From assembly GCF_009696325.1 (NCBI RefSeq), contig NZ_VUME01000001.1, positions 62,001-126,000 on the forward strand: a DNA stretch of 64,000 bases, given 5' to 3'. Below, piece by piece: positions 34,304 through 42,189 of the stretch (positions within the stretch are counted from its first letter, which is position 1; each line of letters opens with the position of its first letter). The position numbers and the translations under genes are program-made. Origin of the DNA: Collinsella sp. WCA1-178-WT-3 (M1) (GTDB lineage: Bacteria > Actinomycetota > Coriobacteriia > Coriobacteriales > Coriobacteriaceae). The notes under the pieces were generated by a model. It made no database searches, was not told the DNA's origin, and saw only the letters and a list, made by a program, of their open reading frames with translations.

Positions 34304-35002
34304 ATGGCAGAAAACAAAGACGAACAGCTCACCGACGAGGAGCTGGCACAGCTTCAGCTGGCAGAGGAGAACGAGAACACCGTCGACCGCTTGGTCCAGG
34401 AGCTCGGCTGCCCCACGCGCCGTATCCGCCAGTTTGCCGCCCGCGTGCTGCACCTGCTTGCCGAGCGCGATCCGCAGCGCGTCGTGCCCTGCGTGCCCGC
34501 GCTGATCGAGGCGCTCGACCGGCCCGAGGCTCAGACTCGCTGGGAGGCCCTCGATGCCCTGGCGGCGCTCGCCACCACCTGCCCCGACCAGCTGGGCGAT
34601 GCCTTTGAGGGCGCCGAGACCGCACTGTTTGACGAGATTTCCTCCACGCTGCGCTATGCCGCCTTCCGCCTGCTGTGCGTGTGGGGTGCCACGAGCGTCG
34701 AGCGTTCGCTCGAGGCTTGGCCCATCCTGGACGAGGCCATCCAGTGCTACCACGGTGACCTCGAGTATCGCGATATGCTCGGCTGCCTGTACGAGTTTGG
34801 CAAAGGTGAGATCGATGCCGAGATCGCCGAGAAGCTTGCGCTGCGCCTTAAGTTCGATGCCGAGAACGGCAAGGGCAGCTATCTCAAGGCCCGTTCGAGC
34901 GAGATTTGCGAAATGCTTGTTAAACGTTTTGGCCTGGATCTCTCCAAAAAGAAGAAGCGTGCTAGCGTTAAAAAATCTGACGACGCCGAAGACGAGGAGT
35001 AA
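34304..35002 (+). CDS. HEAT-like repeat protein
   Basis: The 232-residue acidic cytosolic protein contains tandem helical repeats of HEAT type, for example RRIRQFAARVLHLLAERDPQRV followed by PEAQTRWEALDALAALA and STLRYAAFRLLCVWG. These usually serve as protein-binding scaffolds. It ends in a Lys-rich then Asp/Glu-rich tail. AAGAGG precedes the ATG. It lies seven bases before icd. The specific role is unknown. Confidence 0.78.
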   Translation: MAENKDEQLTDEELAQLQLAEENENTVDRLVQELGCPTRRIRQFAARVLHLLAERDPQRVVPCVPALIEALDRPEAQTRWEALDALAALATTCPDQLGDAFEGAETALFDEISSTLRYAAFRLLCVWGATSVERSLEAWPILDEAIQCYHGDLEYRDMLGCLYEFGKGEIDAEIAEKLALRLKFDAENGKGSYLKARSSEICEMLVKRFGLDLSKKKKRASVKKSDDAEDEE

Positions 35003-35008
35003 CAGATT

Positions 35009-36094
35009 ATGGCGCACGATGTAGTCCTGATTCCCGGTGACGGTATCGGTCCCGAGATTACGCAGGCCATGCGCCGCGTGGTCGAGGCCGCCGGTGTCCA
35101 GATCAATTGGAACGTCCAGGAGGCCGGTGCCGGCGTCATGGACGAGTTTGGCACGCCGCTGCCCCAGCATGTGCTCGATGCCGTCGCCCAGACCAAAGTT
35201 GCCATCAAGGGCCCCATCACCACGCCGGTCGGTACGGGGTTCCGCAGCGTCAACGTTGCCCTGCGTAAGTACTTCGATCTGTACGCCTGCGTGCGCCCCT
35301 GCCAGTCGCAACCGGGCGATGGCTCGCGCTTCCGCGATGTCGACCTGGTTATCGTGCGCGAGAACACCGAGGACCTCTACGCTGGTATTGAGTTCGACGA
35401 GAGCGCTGCCGAGGTCGAGGAGCTCTCACAGCTTGTCGAGCGCTCGGGTCAGAAAACCTTCGCCGCGGATTCCGCCATCTCGATCAAGCCCATCTCCATC
35501 GCCAAGAGCCGCCGTATTGTGGAGTACGCCTTTGAGTATGCTCGCCGCTGCGGACGCAAAAAGGTGACGGCCGTGCATAAGGCCAACATCATGAAGGCGA
35601 CTGACGGCCTGTTCCTGCGCGTGGCTCGCGAGGTGGCTGCCAACTATCCCGATATCGAGTTCAACGACAAGATCGTCGACGCCACCTGCATGGGTCTGGT
35701 TCAGAACCCCAACGACTTCGATGTTCTGGTCCTGCCCAATTTGTATGGCGATATCGTCAGCGACTTGTGCGCCGGTCTTGTAGGCGGCCTTGGCATGGCC
35801 CCCGGCTCCAATATCGGAGCCGACTGTGCCATCTTTGAGGCCACGCATGGCTCCGCGCCCGATATCGCTGGCCAGGATATCGCTAACCCCACGGCCGAGA
35901 TTCTGTCTGCGGCTATGATGCTCGATCACCTGGGCGAGAACGACGCTGCCAATCGCATTCGCGCCGCCGTATCTGCCACGCTCGACGAGGGCGAGCAGGT
36001 TACCGGTGACGTGCGTCGTGCCCAGACCGGCTCCATTGAGGGCGCCGTGGGCACGCAGGCCTTTGCCGATGCCGTTATCGCGCATCTTGCCTAA
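35009..36094 (+). CDS. icd: Isocitrate dehydrogenase, NAD-dependent type
   Basis: This beta-decarboxylating dehydrogenase of 361 residues turns isocitrate into 2-oxoglutarate. The N-terminal [11 protein letters not shown], the substrate-loop [11 protein letters not shown] (the isocitrate form; 3-isopropylmalate enzymes differ here), metal-binding [11 protein letters not shown] and the NAD-site [14 protein letters not shown] are all present. The length is that of the monomer-small bacterial and mitochondrial NAD enzymes. It may supply 2-oxoglutarate for glutamate synthesis. It is the last gene before a terminator. Confidence 0.9.
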   Translation: MAHDVVLIPGDGIGPEITQAMRRVVEAAGVQINWNVQEAGAGVMDEFGTPLPQHVLDAVAQTKVAIKGPITTPVGTGFRSVNVALRKYFDLYACVRPCQSQPGDGSRFRDVDLVIVRENTEDLYAGIEFDESAAEVEELSQLVERSGQKTFAADSAISIKPISIAKSRRIVEYAFEYARRCGRKKVTAVHKANIMKATDGLFLRVAREVAANYPDIEFNDKIVDATCMGLVQNPNDFDVLVLPNLYGDIVSDLCAGLVGGLGMAPGSNIGADCAIFEATHGSAPDIAGQDIANPTAEILSAAMMLDHLGENDAANRIRAAVSATLDEGEQVTGDVRRAQTGSIEGAVGTQAFADAVIAHLA

Positions 36095-36152
36095 GGGGAT
36101 ACGGCTTCAAACGCCTAAGCGGTACTTATACGTTTGCGGATAACCTGAGAAT

Positions 36153-36186
36153 GAATACGCCCGGCGCTCTGTCGGGCGTATTCTAT
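36153..36186 (+). terminator. Terminator after icd
   Basis: GAATACGCCCG pairs with CGGGCGTATTC around a 9-nt loop, with TATT following. Confidence 0.85.
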
Positions 36187-36220
36187 TGAGGACTATGTTT
36201 CTTAACAAGGAGTAACTGAT

Positions 36221-37306
36221 ATGGGTCTGATTCAAAAGAAGGACGAGAAGGACGAGATCGACGGCATCCAGATCATCGAGCGCGGCGAAGGCCCCGACGG
36301 TGACGAGGACGAGAAGATCGATCTGGTCGCAGGTACGTCTGCCGAGCACATTGCTGCCGGCACGACCGCCGAGGAGGAGGACGCCCGCCTGGAGGCTCAG
36401 ATTGCCGCGGATGCCGCCGACGAGAACCTCATGCCTGAGGAGCAGGACGAGGACGATGACTCCGACGTGGACGACAGCGCATCCAAGCACAAGAAGACGA
36501 TGATTGCCGCCTTTGTGGTCGCCATCGTGATCGCTGCTGTGGTCGGCTTCTTTATCGGCAACGGTGGTTTTGGCGGCAAGGGCGTCGGCTCGGCGACCCT
36601 CACCGAGGACCAGCTCGATTCGACCGTGGCAAGCTACAGCTACAACGGCAAGAAGAGCGACATCACCGCGCGCGAGGCCATCGAGAGCCAGTACAGCCTC
36701 GACACCGTCAAGGATAGCGATGGCAACTACACCGCTCCCTCTGCCGACGTTATCCTGTCCTACGTGCGCAACCAGATTCTGCTGGACGCTGCCGAGGATG
36801 AGGGCATCACCGTCTCTTCTAAGGAGATGAAGGAGTACGCCGAGGATTCTATCGGCACTTCGGACTACAAGACCATGGCCACGCAGTATGGCGTGTCCAA
36901 GGACCAGGCCAAGCAGATCGTCCGCCAGTCCGCGACGCTGCAGAAGCTCTACAAGAAGAAGGTGGGCGATAGCTCCGCTAGCATGCCGATCGCTCCGACC
37001 GAGCCTTCTGACGGCAACGAGGACACCGCGAGCAAGGACTACGCCGACTACATCATCAACCTTGCCGGTGACGAGTGGGATAGCAAGAAGGGCACCTGGA
37101 AGGACAAGGACAGCACCTACGCTAAGGCTTTTGCCGACGATGCCTTTACGGCCGATAGCGCTACCTATAAGCAGGCCATGACCGCCTATTACACCGCCTA
37201 CCAGCAGTACTCTTCGCAGGCTTCGAGCGCCAGCTCCAAGTGGACCGAGTACGCCAACGGCCTCTACGCCAAGGCCAATATCAGCATCTACGGCCTGTTT
37301 GCGTAA
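36221..37306 (+). CDS. Membrane-anchored SurA_N-like protein, function uncertain
   Basis: The protein has 361 residues: an acidic cytosolic N-terminus (to about 90), one membrane helix (TMIAAFVVAIVIAAVVGFFIG) and an extracellular helical domain of about 240 residues. The segment with ITAREAIESQYSLDTVKD...ILSYVRNQILLDAAEDEGITVSSKEM resembles the N-terminal chaperone domain of SurA/PrsA-type foldases, but no peptidyl-prolyl isomerase domain is present. The protein may assist folding of exported proteins; this is inference. AAGGAG precedes the ATG. Confidence 0.75.
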   Translation: MGLIQKKDEKDEIDGIQIIERGEGPDGDEDEKIDLVAGTSAEHIAAGTTAEEEDARLEAQIAADAADENLMPEEQDEDDDSDVDDSASKHKKTMIAAFVVAIVIAAVVGFFIGNGGFGGKGVGSATLTEDQLDSTVASYSYNGKKSDITAREAIESQYSLDTVKDSDGNYTAPSADVILSYVRNQILLDAAEDEGITVSSKEMKEYAEDSIGTSDYKTMATQYGVSKDQAKQIVRQSATLQKLYKKKVGDSSASMPIAPTEPSDGNEDTASKDYADYIINLAGDEWDSKKGTWKDKDSTYAKAFADDAFTADSATYKQAMTAYYTAYQQYSSQASSASSKWTEYANGLYAKANISIYGLFA

Positions 37307-37348
37307 AGATTACCTGAGCCTTCGAGTACGAAGCCGAAATATCTGATG

Positions 37349-37386
37349 AAGCCCCCTAGAACGGACATCGTTCTAGGGGGCTTTTT
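37349..37386. terminator. Terminator after the SurA_N-like gene
   Basis: AAGCCCCCTAGAAC pairs with GTTCTAGGGGGCTT around GGACATC, with TTTTT following. Confidence 0.93.
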
Positions 37387-37479
37387 GCGTTGGAGGGCTA
37401 TCTATTGAGACGGAAAGGGCAGATTGAATGATCACGCACGTGCTTCATCGGGTCTCCCTAATTCATCTGGGAAAACAAC

Positions 37480-37528
37480 TGCAAACGATTGCAAGTAACC
37501 GGTGAACGGTCGAAAACGACCGTTCGCC
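37480..37528 (+). promoter_or_regulatory. Operator cluster upstream of the mannose-family PTS operon
   Basis: TGCAAACGATTGCA (37480-37493) is a palindrome of the LacI/CcpA type. It is followed at once by GGTGAACGGTCG, AAAA and CGACCGTTCGCC (37501-37528), an almost perfect 12-bp inverted repeat. The GGTGAACGGTCG word recurs before other sugar genes in this window. The 37388-37952 interval has no gene and seems to be entirely regulatory. Confidence 0.6.
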
Positions 37529-37718
37529 GATAATCTCAAAACTGGTTCAGACTGGTATTAAGTCAAAAAGACCAATTCACATATCTTCACAATGACCTGC
37601 AATTTTTCTACACGCTATTTTTAGCCGCCCTGCGTTGTTTAGACACGGAAAAAGATCCGATCTTTTGCCAAAGCATTTCGAAACGGTTTCAAAACCGCAG
37701 GTAGATGTGTTAACGACC

Positions 37719-37730
37719 GGTAAACGGTCG
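37719..37730 (+). promoter_or_regulatory. GGTAAACGGTCG copy of the shared sugar motif
   Basis: One base differs from GGTGAACGGTCG at 37501. It lies in the same leader, and CACCGTGAGCGGTG follows about ten bases later as another small palindrome. Confidence 0.45.
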
Positions 37731-37822
37731 AAATATCACCGTGAGCGGTGCAAAAACGTTTTACTGTATGAATCAACGAAAGCGACCTCTTCTGGGGTGA
37801 TATAGTGACAACAACACGTCAC

Positions 37823-37836
37823 GTGGTTACTACCAG
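37823..37836 (+). promoter_or_regulatory. Candidate GntR operator in front of the PTS operon
   Basis: GTGGTTACTACCAG differs at one base from the perfect palindrome CTGGTTACTACCAG upstream of agaS (42115-42128). It is 17 bases downstream of a possible -10 (TATAGT at 37801). Confidence 0.6.
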
Positions 37837-37952
37837 TTGAGAAACCACTGGTCTTCAAAGAACGCTTTCCAAGAAGCTTTAAGGGCGAGCGCCCGCTGGC
37901 TTCCGAAAATCATCGGACTCAGATCGTACACACCTTCGGAAGGGAAATTTGA

Positions 37953-38396
37953 ATGGTTGGCTTTATTCTTACCGGTCATGGACAGTTCGCACCCGGTCTC
38001 GCAAGCGCTATCGCTATGGTTGCCGGTGACCAGCCCGCTTTTACCGTCGTTCCTTTTGAGGGCGATCAGGCTGCTTCCTACGGTGAGGATCTCCGCGCAG
38101 CTATTACCGCCATGCGCGAGGAGTGCGATGGCGTGCTCGTCTTTACCGACCTGCTTGGCGGCACCCCGTTTAACCAGTCGATGATGATTGCCCAGGATGT
38201 CGACAACGTCGAAGTTCTGACCGGCACTAACCTCCCCATGGTTATTGAGCTTCTGTTCCTCCGCGGCAATGCCACGCTCGCCGAGCTTGGTGAGCAGGCA
38301 GTGACCGTTGGTCAGACGGGCATCACCGCCCAGACGGTCGCATCCGTTGCCGGCTCCGACGAAGAGGATATCTTCGGCGACGAGGACGGCATCTAA
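37953..38396 (+). CDS. PTS EIIA component, mannose/sorbose family
   Basis: This 147-residue phosphocarrier has its phosphohistidine at H9 in ILTGHGQFA and the FTDLLGGTPFNQS loop typical of the mannose-family EIIA. It accepts phosphate from HPr and passes it to the EIIB encoded two genes downstream. The C-terminus carries an acidic tail (DEEDIFGDEDGI). GGAAGG precedes the ATG. It is the first gene of an operon running to 41159, and its stop overlaps the next start (TAATG). Confidence 0.93.
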   Translation: MVGFILTGHGQFAPGLASAIAMVAGDQPAFTVVPFEGDQAASYGEDLRAAITAMREECDGVLVFTDLLGGTPFNQSMMIAQDVDNVEVLTGTNLPMVIELLFLRGNATLAELGEQAVTVGQTGITAQTVASVAGSDEEDIFGDEDGI

Positions 38397-38677
38397 TGGC
38401 CGATTTCGGAGCCAACGTCCTGAGCTCCTCGGTCGCTCTTTTAGGCCTGCTTGTCATCATGGGCTTGATTTACACCATCTGGTCGCAAATCAACATGAAG
38501 AAGAAGCAGAAGTACTTCAAGGAGCTGCACGCCGAGCTCAAGCCGGGTCAGGAGGTTCTTTTCGCCGGCGGTATCTACGGAACCGTCAAGGGCATCGAAG
38601 GCGAGAAGGTCCAGATCAAAGTCCGATCCGGAGCCATCGTAGATGTTTCGCGTTACGCGATTCAGGAGATCAAGTAA
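38396..38677 (+). CDS. yajC: YajC-like single-pass membrane protein
   Basis: This 93-residue protein has one N-terminal membrane helix (LLGLLVIMGLIYTIW) and the YajC core LKPGQEVLFAGGIYGTVKGIEGEKVQIKV. YajC normally accompanies SecDF at the Sec translocon. Here it is translationally coupled to a PTS EIIA gene and lies between EIIA and EIIB. Similar placement is known for some streptococcal glycosaminoglycan PTS clusters. A role in inserting the EIIC/EIID permease is possible but not shown. Confidence 0.85.
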   Translation: MADFGANVLSSSVALLGLLVIMGLIYTIWSQINMKKKQKYFKELHAELKPGQEVLFAGGIYGTVKGIEGEKVQIKVRSGAIVDVSRYAIQEIK

Positions 38678-38713
38678 CTGTCGTCAGCAAATAGCGAAAG
38701 GAAGCTGATCAAC

Positions 38714-39196
38714 ATGGCAGAACCCAACATTCTTCTTACCCGCATCGATAACCGACTGATTCATGGTCAGGTTGCCACCCAGTGGAACTCCACTTTGGGC
38801 TCCAACCTCATCCTCGTCGCCAACGACGACGTTTCGACCAATACCATGCGCCAGAACCTCATGAAGATGGCCGCTCCCGCCGGCGTCGCTACGCGTTTCT
38901 TCTCCCTGCAGAAGACCATCGACGTCATCGGCAAGGCGAGCCCGCGCCAGAAGATCTTCATCGTGGCCGAAACACCGGAAGACGTGCTTACGCTCGTCAA
39001 GGGCGGTGTGCCTATAAAGAAGGTAAACATCGGCAACATGCACATGTCGGAAGGAAAGCGCCAAGTCGCCACCTCCGTCGCAGTTAACGACGAGGATGTC
39101 GCTGCGTTTAAAGAGCTGCAGGAATTGGGGGTGGAGCTGGAGATCAGGCGCGTTCCGAGCACGCCTGTTGAGGACACGAGCAAGCTCTTCTCGTAA
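38714..39196 (+). CDS. PTS EIIB component, mannose/N-acetylgalactosamine family
   Basis: This 160-residue cytosolic phosphocarrier has the active histidine H17 in RIDNRLIHGQVATQW. It takes phosphate from the EIIA at 37953 and transfers it to the sugar bound to EIIC/EIID. The sequence resembles AgaV/ManL-type EIIB. GAAAGGAAG precedes the ATG. A 90-base gap separates it from EIIC. Confidence 0.93.
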   Translation: MAEPNILLTRIDNRLIHGQVATQWNSTLGSNLILVANDDVSTNTMRQNLMKMAAPAGVATRFFSLQKTIDVIGKASPRQKIFIVAETPEDVLTLVKGGVPIKKVNIGNMHMSEGKRQVATSVAVNDEDVAAFKELQELGVELEIRRVPSTPVEDTSKLFS

Positions 39197-39286
39197 TCCT
39201 CGTGATCCACATTGTCAGGAGTGAAACCCTGACGTTCTGTACGTGATATCAAAAGTGCGTACATGCATTTTGAAAGGAGGAGCAAG

Positions 39287-40087
39287 ATGGAATACTCGAT
39301 CATCCAGGTCGCTCTGGTCTTCATCGTCACGTTCGTCGCGGCAATCGACCAGTTCAACTTCCTCGAGTCTCTCTATCAGCCCATCGTCACCGGCGCCGTC
39401 ATCGGTCTTATCCTTGGCGACCTCAACACCGGTCTTCTCGTGGGTGGTACCTATCAGCTCATGACGATCGGCAACATGCCGATCGGAGGCGCTCAGCCGC
39501 CTAACGCCGTCATCGGCGGCATCATGGCAGCCATTCTCGCAATCGCCACGGGCCTCGAGCCCAACGCGGCAGTCGGCCTTGCCATTCCGTTCGCTCTGCT
39601 TGGTCAGCTTGGCGTTACCCTGGTCTTCACGCTTATGTCGCCGCTCATGTCCTCCGCGGACAACATGGCTCACAACGCTGACACCAAGGGTATCGAGCGT
39701 CTGAACTACTTCGCCATGGCTCTGCTCGGCCTGATCTTCGCTATCGTCGTCACCCTGTTCTTCATCGCTGGCGCTACCATCGGTCAGACCATCGCTTCCG
39801 CCATCCCGGCTTGGCTGCAGACCGGTCTCTCCGCTGCAGGCGGCATGATGCGCTTCGTCGGCTTCGCCGTCCTGCTCAAGGTTATGATGAACCGCGATAT
39901 GTGGGGCTTCTTCCTCATGGGCTTTGGCCTCGCGATCATCACCGTTGCCAACGATTCTCTGGCAACTCCTGCCCTGCTCATCCTCGCTCTCATCGGCTTC
40001 GGCATCGCTTTCTGGGACTTCCAGCAGCAGACCGAGCTGAAGGGTGCAGCTGTTTCTGACGGAGGTGACTTCGAAGATGGCATCTAA
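39287..40087 (+). CDS. PTS EIIC component, mannose/N-acetylgalactosamine family
   Basis: This is a hydrophobic permease subunit of 266 residues. It has GGTYQLMTIGNMPIGGAQPPNAVIGG, the conserved substrate-channel segment of AgaW/ManY proteins, and eight or so membrane stretches. GAAAGGAGG six bases before the ATG at 39287 decides the start over the upstream ATG at 39263. It forms the membrane channel with EIID, whose start codon lies inside its 3' end. Confidence 0.92.
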   Translation: MEYSIIQVALVFIVTFVAAIDQFNFLESLYQPIVTGAVIGLILGDLNTGLLVGGTYQLMTIGNMPIGGAQPPNAVIGGIMAAILAIATGLEPNAAVGLAIPFALLGQLGVTLVFTLMSPLMSSADNMAHNADTKGIERLNYFAMALLGLIFAIVVTLFFIAGATIGQTIASAIPAWLQTGLSAAGGMMRFVGFAVLLKVMMNRDMWGFFLMGFGLAIITVANDSLATPALLILALIGFGIAFWDFQQQTELKGAAVSDGGDFEDGI

Positions 40088-41159
40088 TGAGTATGTGATC
40101 CCGGAGCACTACGAGGATCTCACTCCTGCTCCGCAGCTCGACCAGAAGACCCTCAACAAGATGGCTTGGCGCTCCTGCTTCCTGCAGGCCTCGTTCAACT
40201 ACGAGCGTATGCAGGCCGCTGGCTGGCTCTACTCCATCATCCCCGGTCTGGAGAAGATCCACACCAACAAGAACGACCTCGCGGCTTCCATGAGCCACAA
40301 CCTGGAGTTCTTCAACACTCACCCGTTCCTCGTCACCTTTGTTATGGGCATCGTGCTTTCGCTCGAGCAGAACAAGGTTGACATCCCCACGATTCGCGCC
40401 GTCCGCGTCGCCGCAATGGGCCCGCTCGGTGGCATCGGTGACGCCCTGTTCTGGCTGACGCTCGTGCCTATCACGGCTGGCATCACCTCCAACATGGCCA
40501 TCAACGGCAACGCCGCTGCGCCGATCATCTTCCTGGTGATCTTCAACGCCGTCCAGTTCGCACTGCGCTTCTGGCTCATGAACTGGTCCTACAAGCTTGG
40601 CACCAGCGCTATTGACGCTCTGACCGCCAACATGCAGGCCTTCACGCGCGCCGCTTCCATCATGGGCGTCTTCGTCGTCGGTTGCCTGGTCGTCACCATG
40701 GGTGGCACCCAGATCAACCTCCAGATTCCCAACGGCACCACCCGTGGCCTCTCCGCTACTACCGTGATCGTCTCCGAGAAGGAGGCCGAGAACTTCACCG
40801 GTATGGAGGGCATCGATACCGAGACCGCTGAGGCCGGAACCATCGCCATGACCGATAAGGACGGCAACGCCCTCACCGCTTCCGATGCCGACGGCAACGC
40901 TGTCGAGTGCGGCGTCACCGATCTGGGCAACGGCATGGAGTCCGTGACCTACGGCACCGTTACCGAGGATCCGGTCAACTTCTCTGTTGCCGACACCCTC
41001 AACACCATCGTCCCGAAGCTCGTCCCGCTTATGCTTACGCTGCTGCTTTACTACATGTTCGCTAAGCACAGCTGGACCCCGACCAAGGGCATTCTGCTGC
41101 TCTTCGTCCTGGGCATCCTGGGCGCTGGCCCGCTTGGTCTCTGGCCGAGCATCTGGTAA
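40077..41159 (+). CDS. PTS EIID component, mannose family, with enlarged loop
   Basis: The 360-residue protein begins with the EIID hallmark LNKMAWRSCFLQASFNYERMQAAGW and contains NTHPFLVTFVMGI and GPLGGIGDALFW. EIID proteins normally have about 270-300 residues. Here an extra hydrophilic segment of about 70 residues (about 225-310, with repeats such as DKDGNALTASDADGNA) lies before the last membrane helix, where a short extracytoplasmic loop is expected. GGAGGTGA precedes the ATG, which overlaps EIIC by 11 bases. Confidence 0.9.
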   Translation: MASNEYVIPEHYEDLTPAPQLDQKTLNKMAWRSCFLQASFNYERMQAAGWLYSIIPGLEKIHTNKNDLAASMSHNLEFFNTHPFLVTFVMGIVLSLEQNKVDIPTIRAVRVAAMGPLGGIGDALFWLTLVPITAGITSNMAINGNAAAPIIFLVIFNAVQFALRFWLMNWSYKLGTSAIDALTANMQAFTRAASIMGVFVVGCLVVTMGGTQINLQIPNGTTRGLSATTVIVSEKEAENFTGMEGIDTETAEAGTIAMTDKDGNALTASDADGNAVECGVTDLGNGMESVTYGTVTEDPVNFSVADTLNTIVPKLVPLMLTLLLYYMFAKHSWTPTKGILLLFVLGILGAGPLGLWPSIW

Positions 41160-41225
41160 GGCTCTAGCTTGAGGGGTGTGTCCCTACGCGGCTCACACCC
41201 CGACCCCTTAAGCCATGTGTATGTT

Positions 41226-41262
41226 AAAAGCCGCGTGCTCGAAAGAGCGCGCGGCTTTTGTT
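41226..41262. terminator. Terminator after the PTS operon
   Basis: AAAAGCCGCG pairs with CGCGGCTTTT, with an inner GCTC/GAGC helix, and TTTTC follows. A weaker GGGGTGTG/CACACCCC pair lies at 41173-41204. Confidence 0.92.
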
Positions 41263-41343
41263 TTCTTGATGATTCGGATGTGGCAGACAGATAATGTTAA
41301 CCACCCAAGGTAGTAGCCGAGTTTGAGAAAATGGGAGGATAGG

Positions 41344-42075
41344 ATGGCGATCGGGGCGCGTAAGCAACCGCTGTACGATCAGCTGGTCGATATTCTGACC
41401 GAAAAGATTGACCATGAATATCGTGCCGGTGACATGATTCCTTCCGAGCGCGAACTTTCGGAGCGCTATGGTCTCTCGCGCACCACGGTACGCCTGGCTC
41501 TGCAGGAACTGGAGCGTTTAGGACTGGTGGTTCGGCAGCACGGTCGCGGTACCTTTGTGACCGACCGTTCGGCAAAGGCAACCAATCTTATGCAGTCCTA
41601 CAGCTTTACCGAACAGATGCGCGCGATGGGTCGTGACCCCGAGACCACGATTCTCGAGTTTTGCGAGATGGAGGCCGATAAGAATCTAGCCGAGCATATG
41701 GGATTGCATATCGGTGATCGCGTTTTTAAGCTCAAGCGCCTTCGTTCTGCCGACAACATGCCCATGATGGTCGAACGCAGCTATCTGCCGGTTCGTCAAT
41801 TTCTGTCCCTAAAGCGACCACTGCTGGAGAGTAAGCCGCTTTACGATGTGATTGAGCAGGACTTTCAGCAAAAGATTCGCGTGGCCGAAGAGGAGTTCTA
41901 TGCGAGCATAGCTCGTCCCACCGATGCCCACCTTTTGGCAATTGTCGAGGGGTCGCCTGTGCTCGATTTGGTCAGGACTACGTATAACGAGTCAAACGAG
42001 GTTGTGGAGTATACGCTCTCGGTTGCTCGTGCCGATCAGTTTAAATACAAGGTTTACCACCAGCGTAGCAACTAG
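41344..42075 (+). CDS. GntR-family regulator with UTRA domain, probable regulator of the amino-sugar genes
   Basis: This 243-residue regulator has a GntR winged helix (about 10-75: IPSERELSERYGLSRTTVRLALQELERLGLVVRQHGRGTFV) and a UTRA effector domain ending VVEYTLSVARADQFKY. It resembles NagR/AgaR-like regulators that respond to amino-sugar phosphates. GGGAGG before the ATG at 41344 supports the start. It lies between the PTS operon and agaS, and palindromes CTGGTTACTACCAG or near copies occur before both, so it probably controls them. GGTAGTAGCC at 41309 may be an autoregulatory site. Confidence 0.9.
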   Translation: MAIGARKQPLYDQLVDILTEKIDHEYRAGDMIPSERELSERYGLSRTTVRLALQELERLGLVVRQHGRGTFVTDRSAKATNLMQSYSFTEQMRAMGRDPETTILEFCEMEADKNLAEHMGLHIGDRVFKLKRLRSADNMPMMVERSYLPVRQFLSLKRPLLESKPLYDVIEQDFQQKIRVAEEEFYASIARPTDAHLLAIVEGSPVLDLVRTTYNESNEVVEYTLSVARADQFKYKVYHQRSN

Positions 42076-42114
42076 TGTTCGCATCGTTTCCATATGGTGA
42101 TTCCTTGCAGTTAA

Positions 42115-42150
42115 CTGGTTACTACCAGATAACCAACTGAAGTGTATAAT
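42115..42150 (+). promoter_or_regulatory. agaS promoter with GntR-type operator
   Basis: The perfect palindrome CTGGTTACTACCAG (42115-42128) overlaps the position of the -35 element relative to TATAAT at 42145-42150. Repressor binding there would block RNA polymerase. Confidence 0.65.
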
Positions 42151-42189
42151 TGCACGTCAGAGGATTACTTCTAGAGAGAGGTATTAGAA

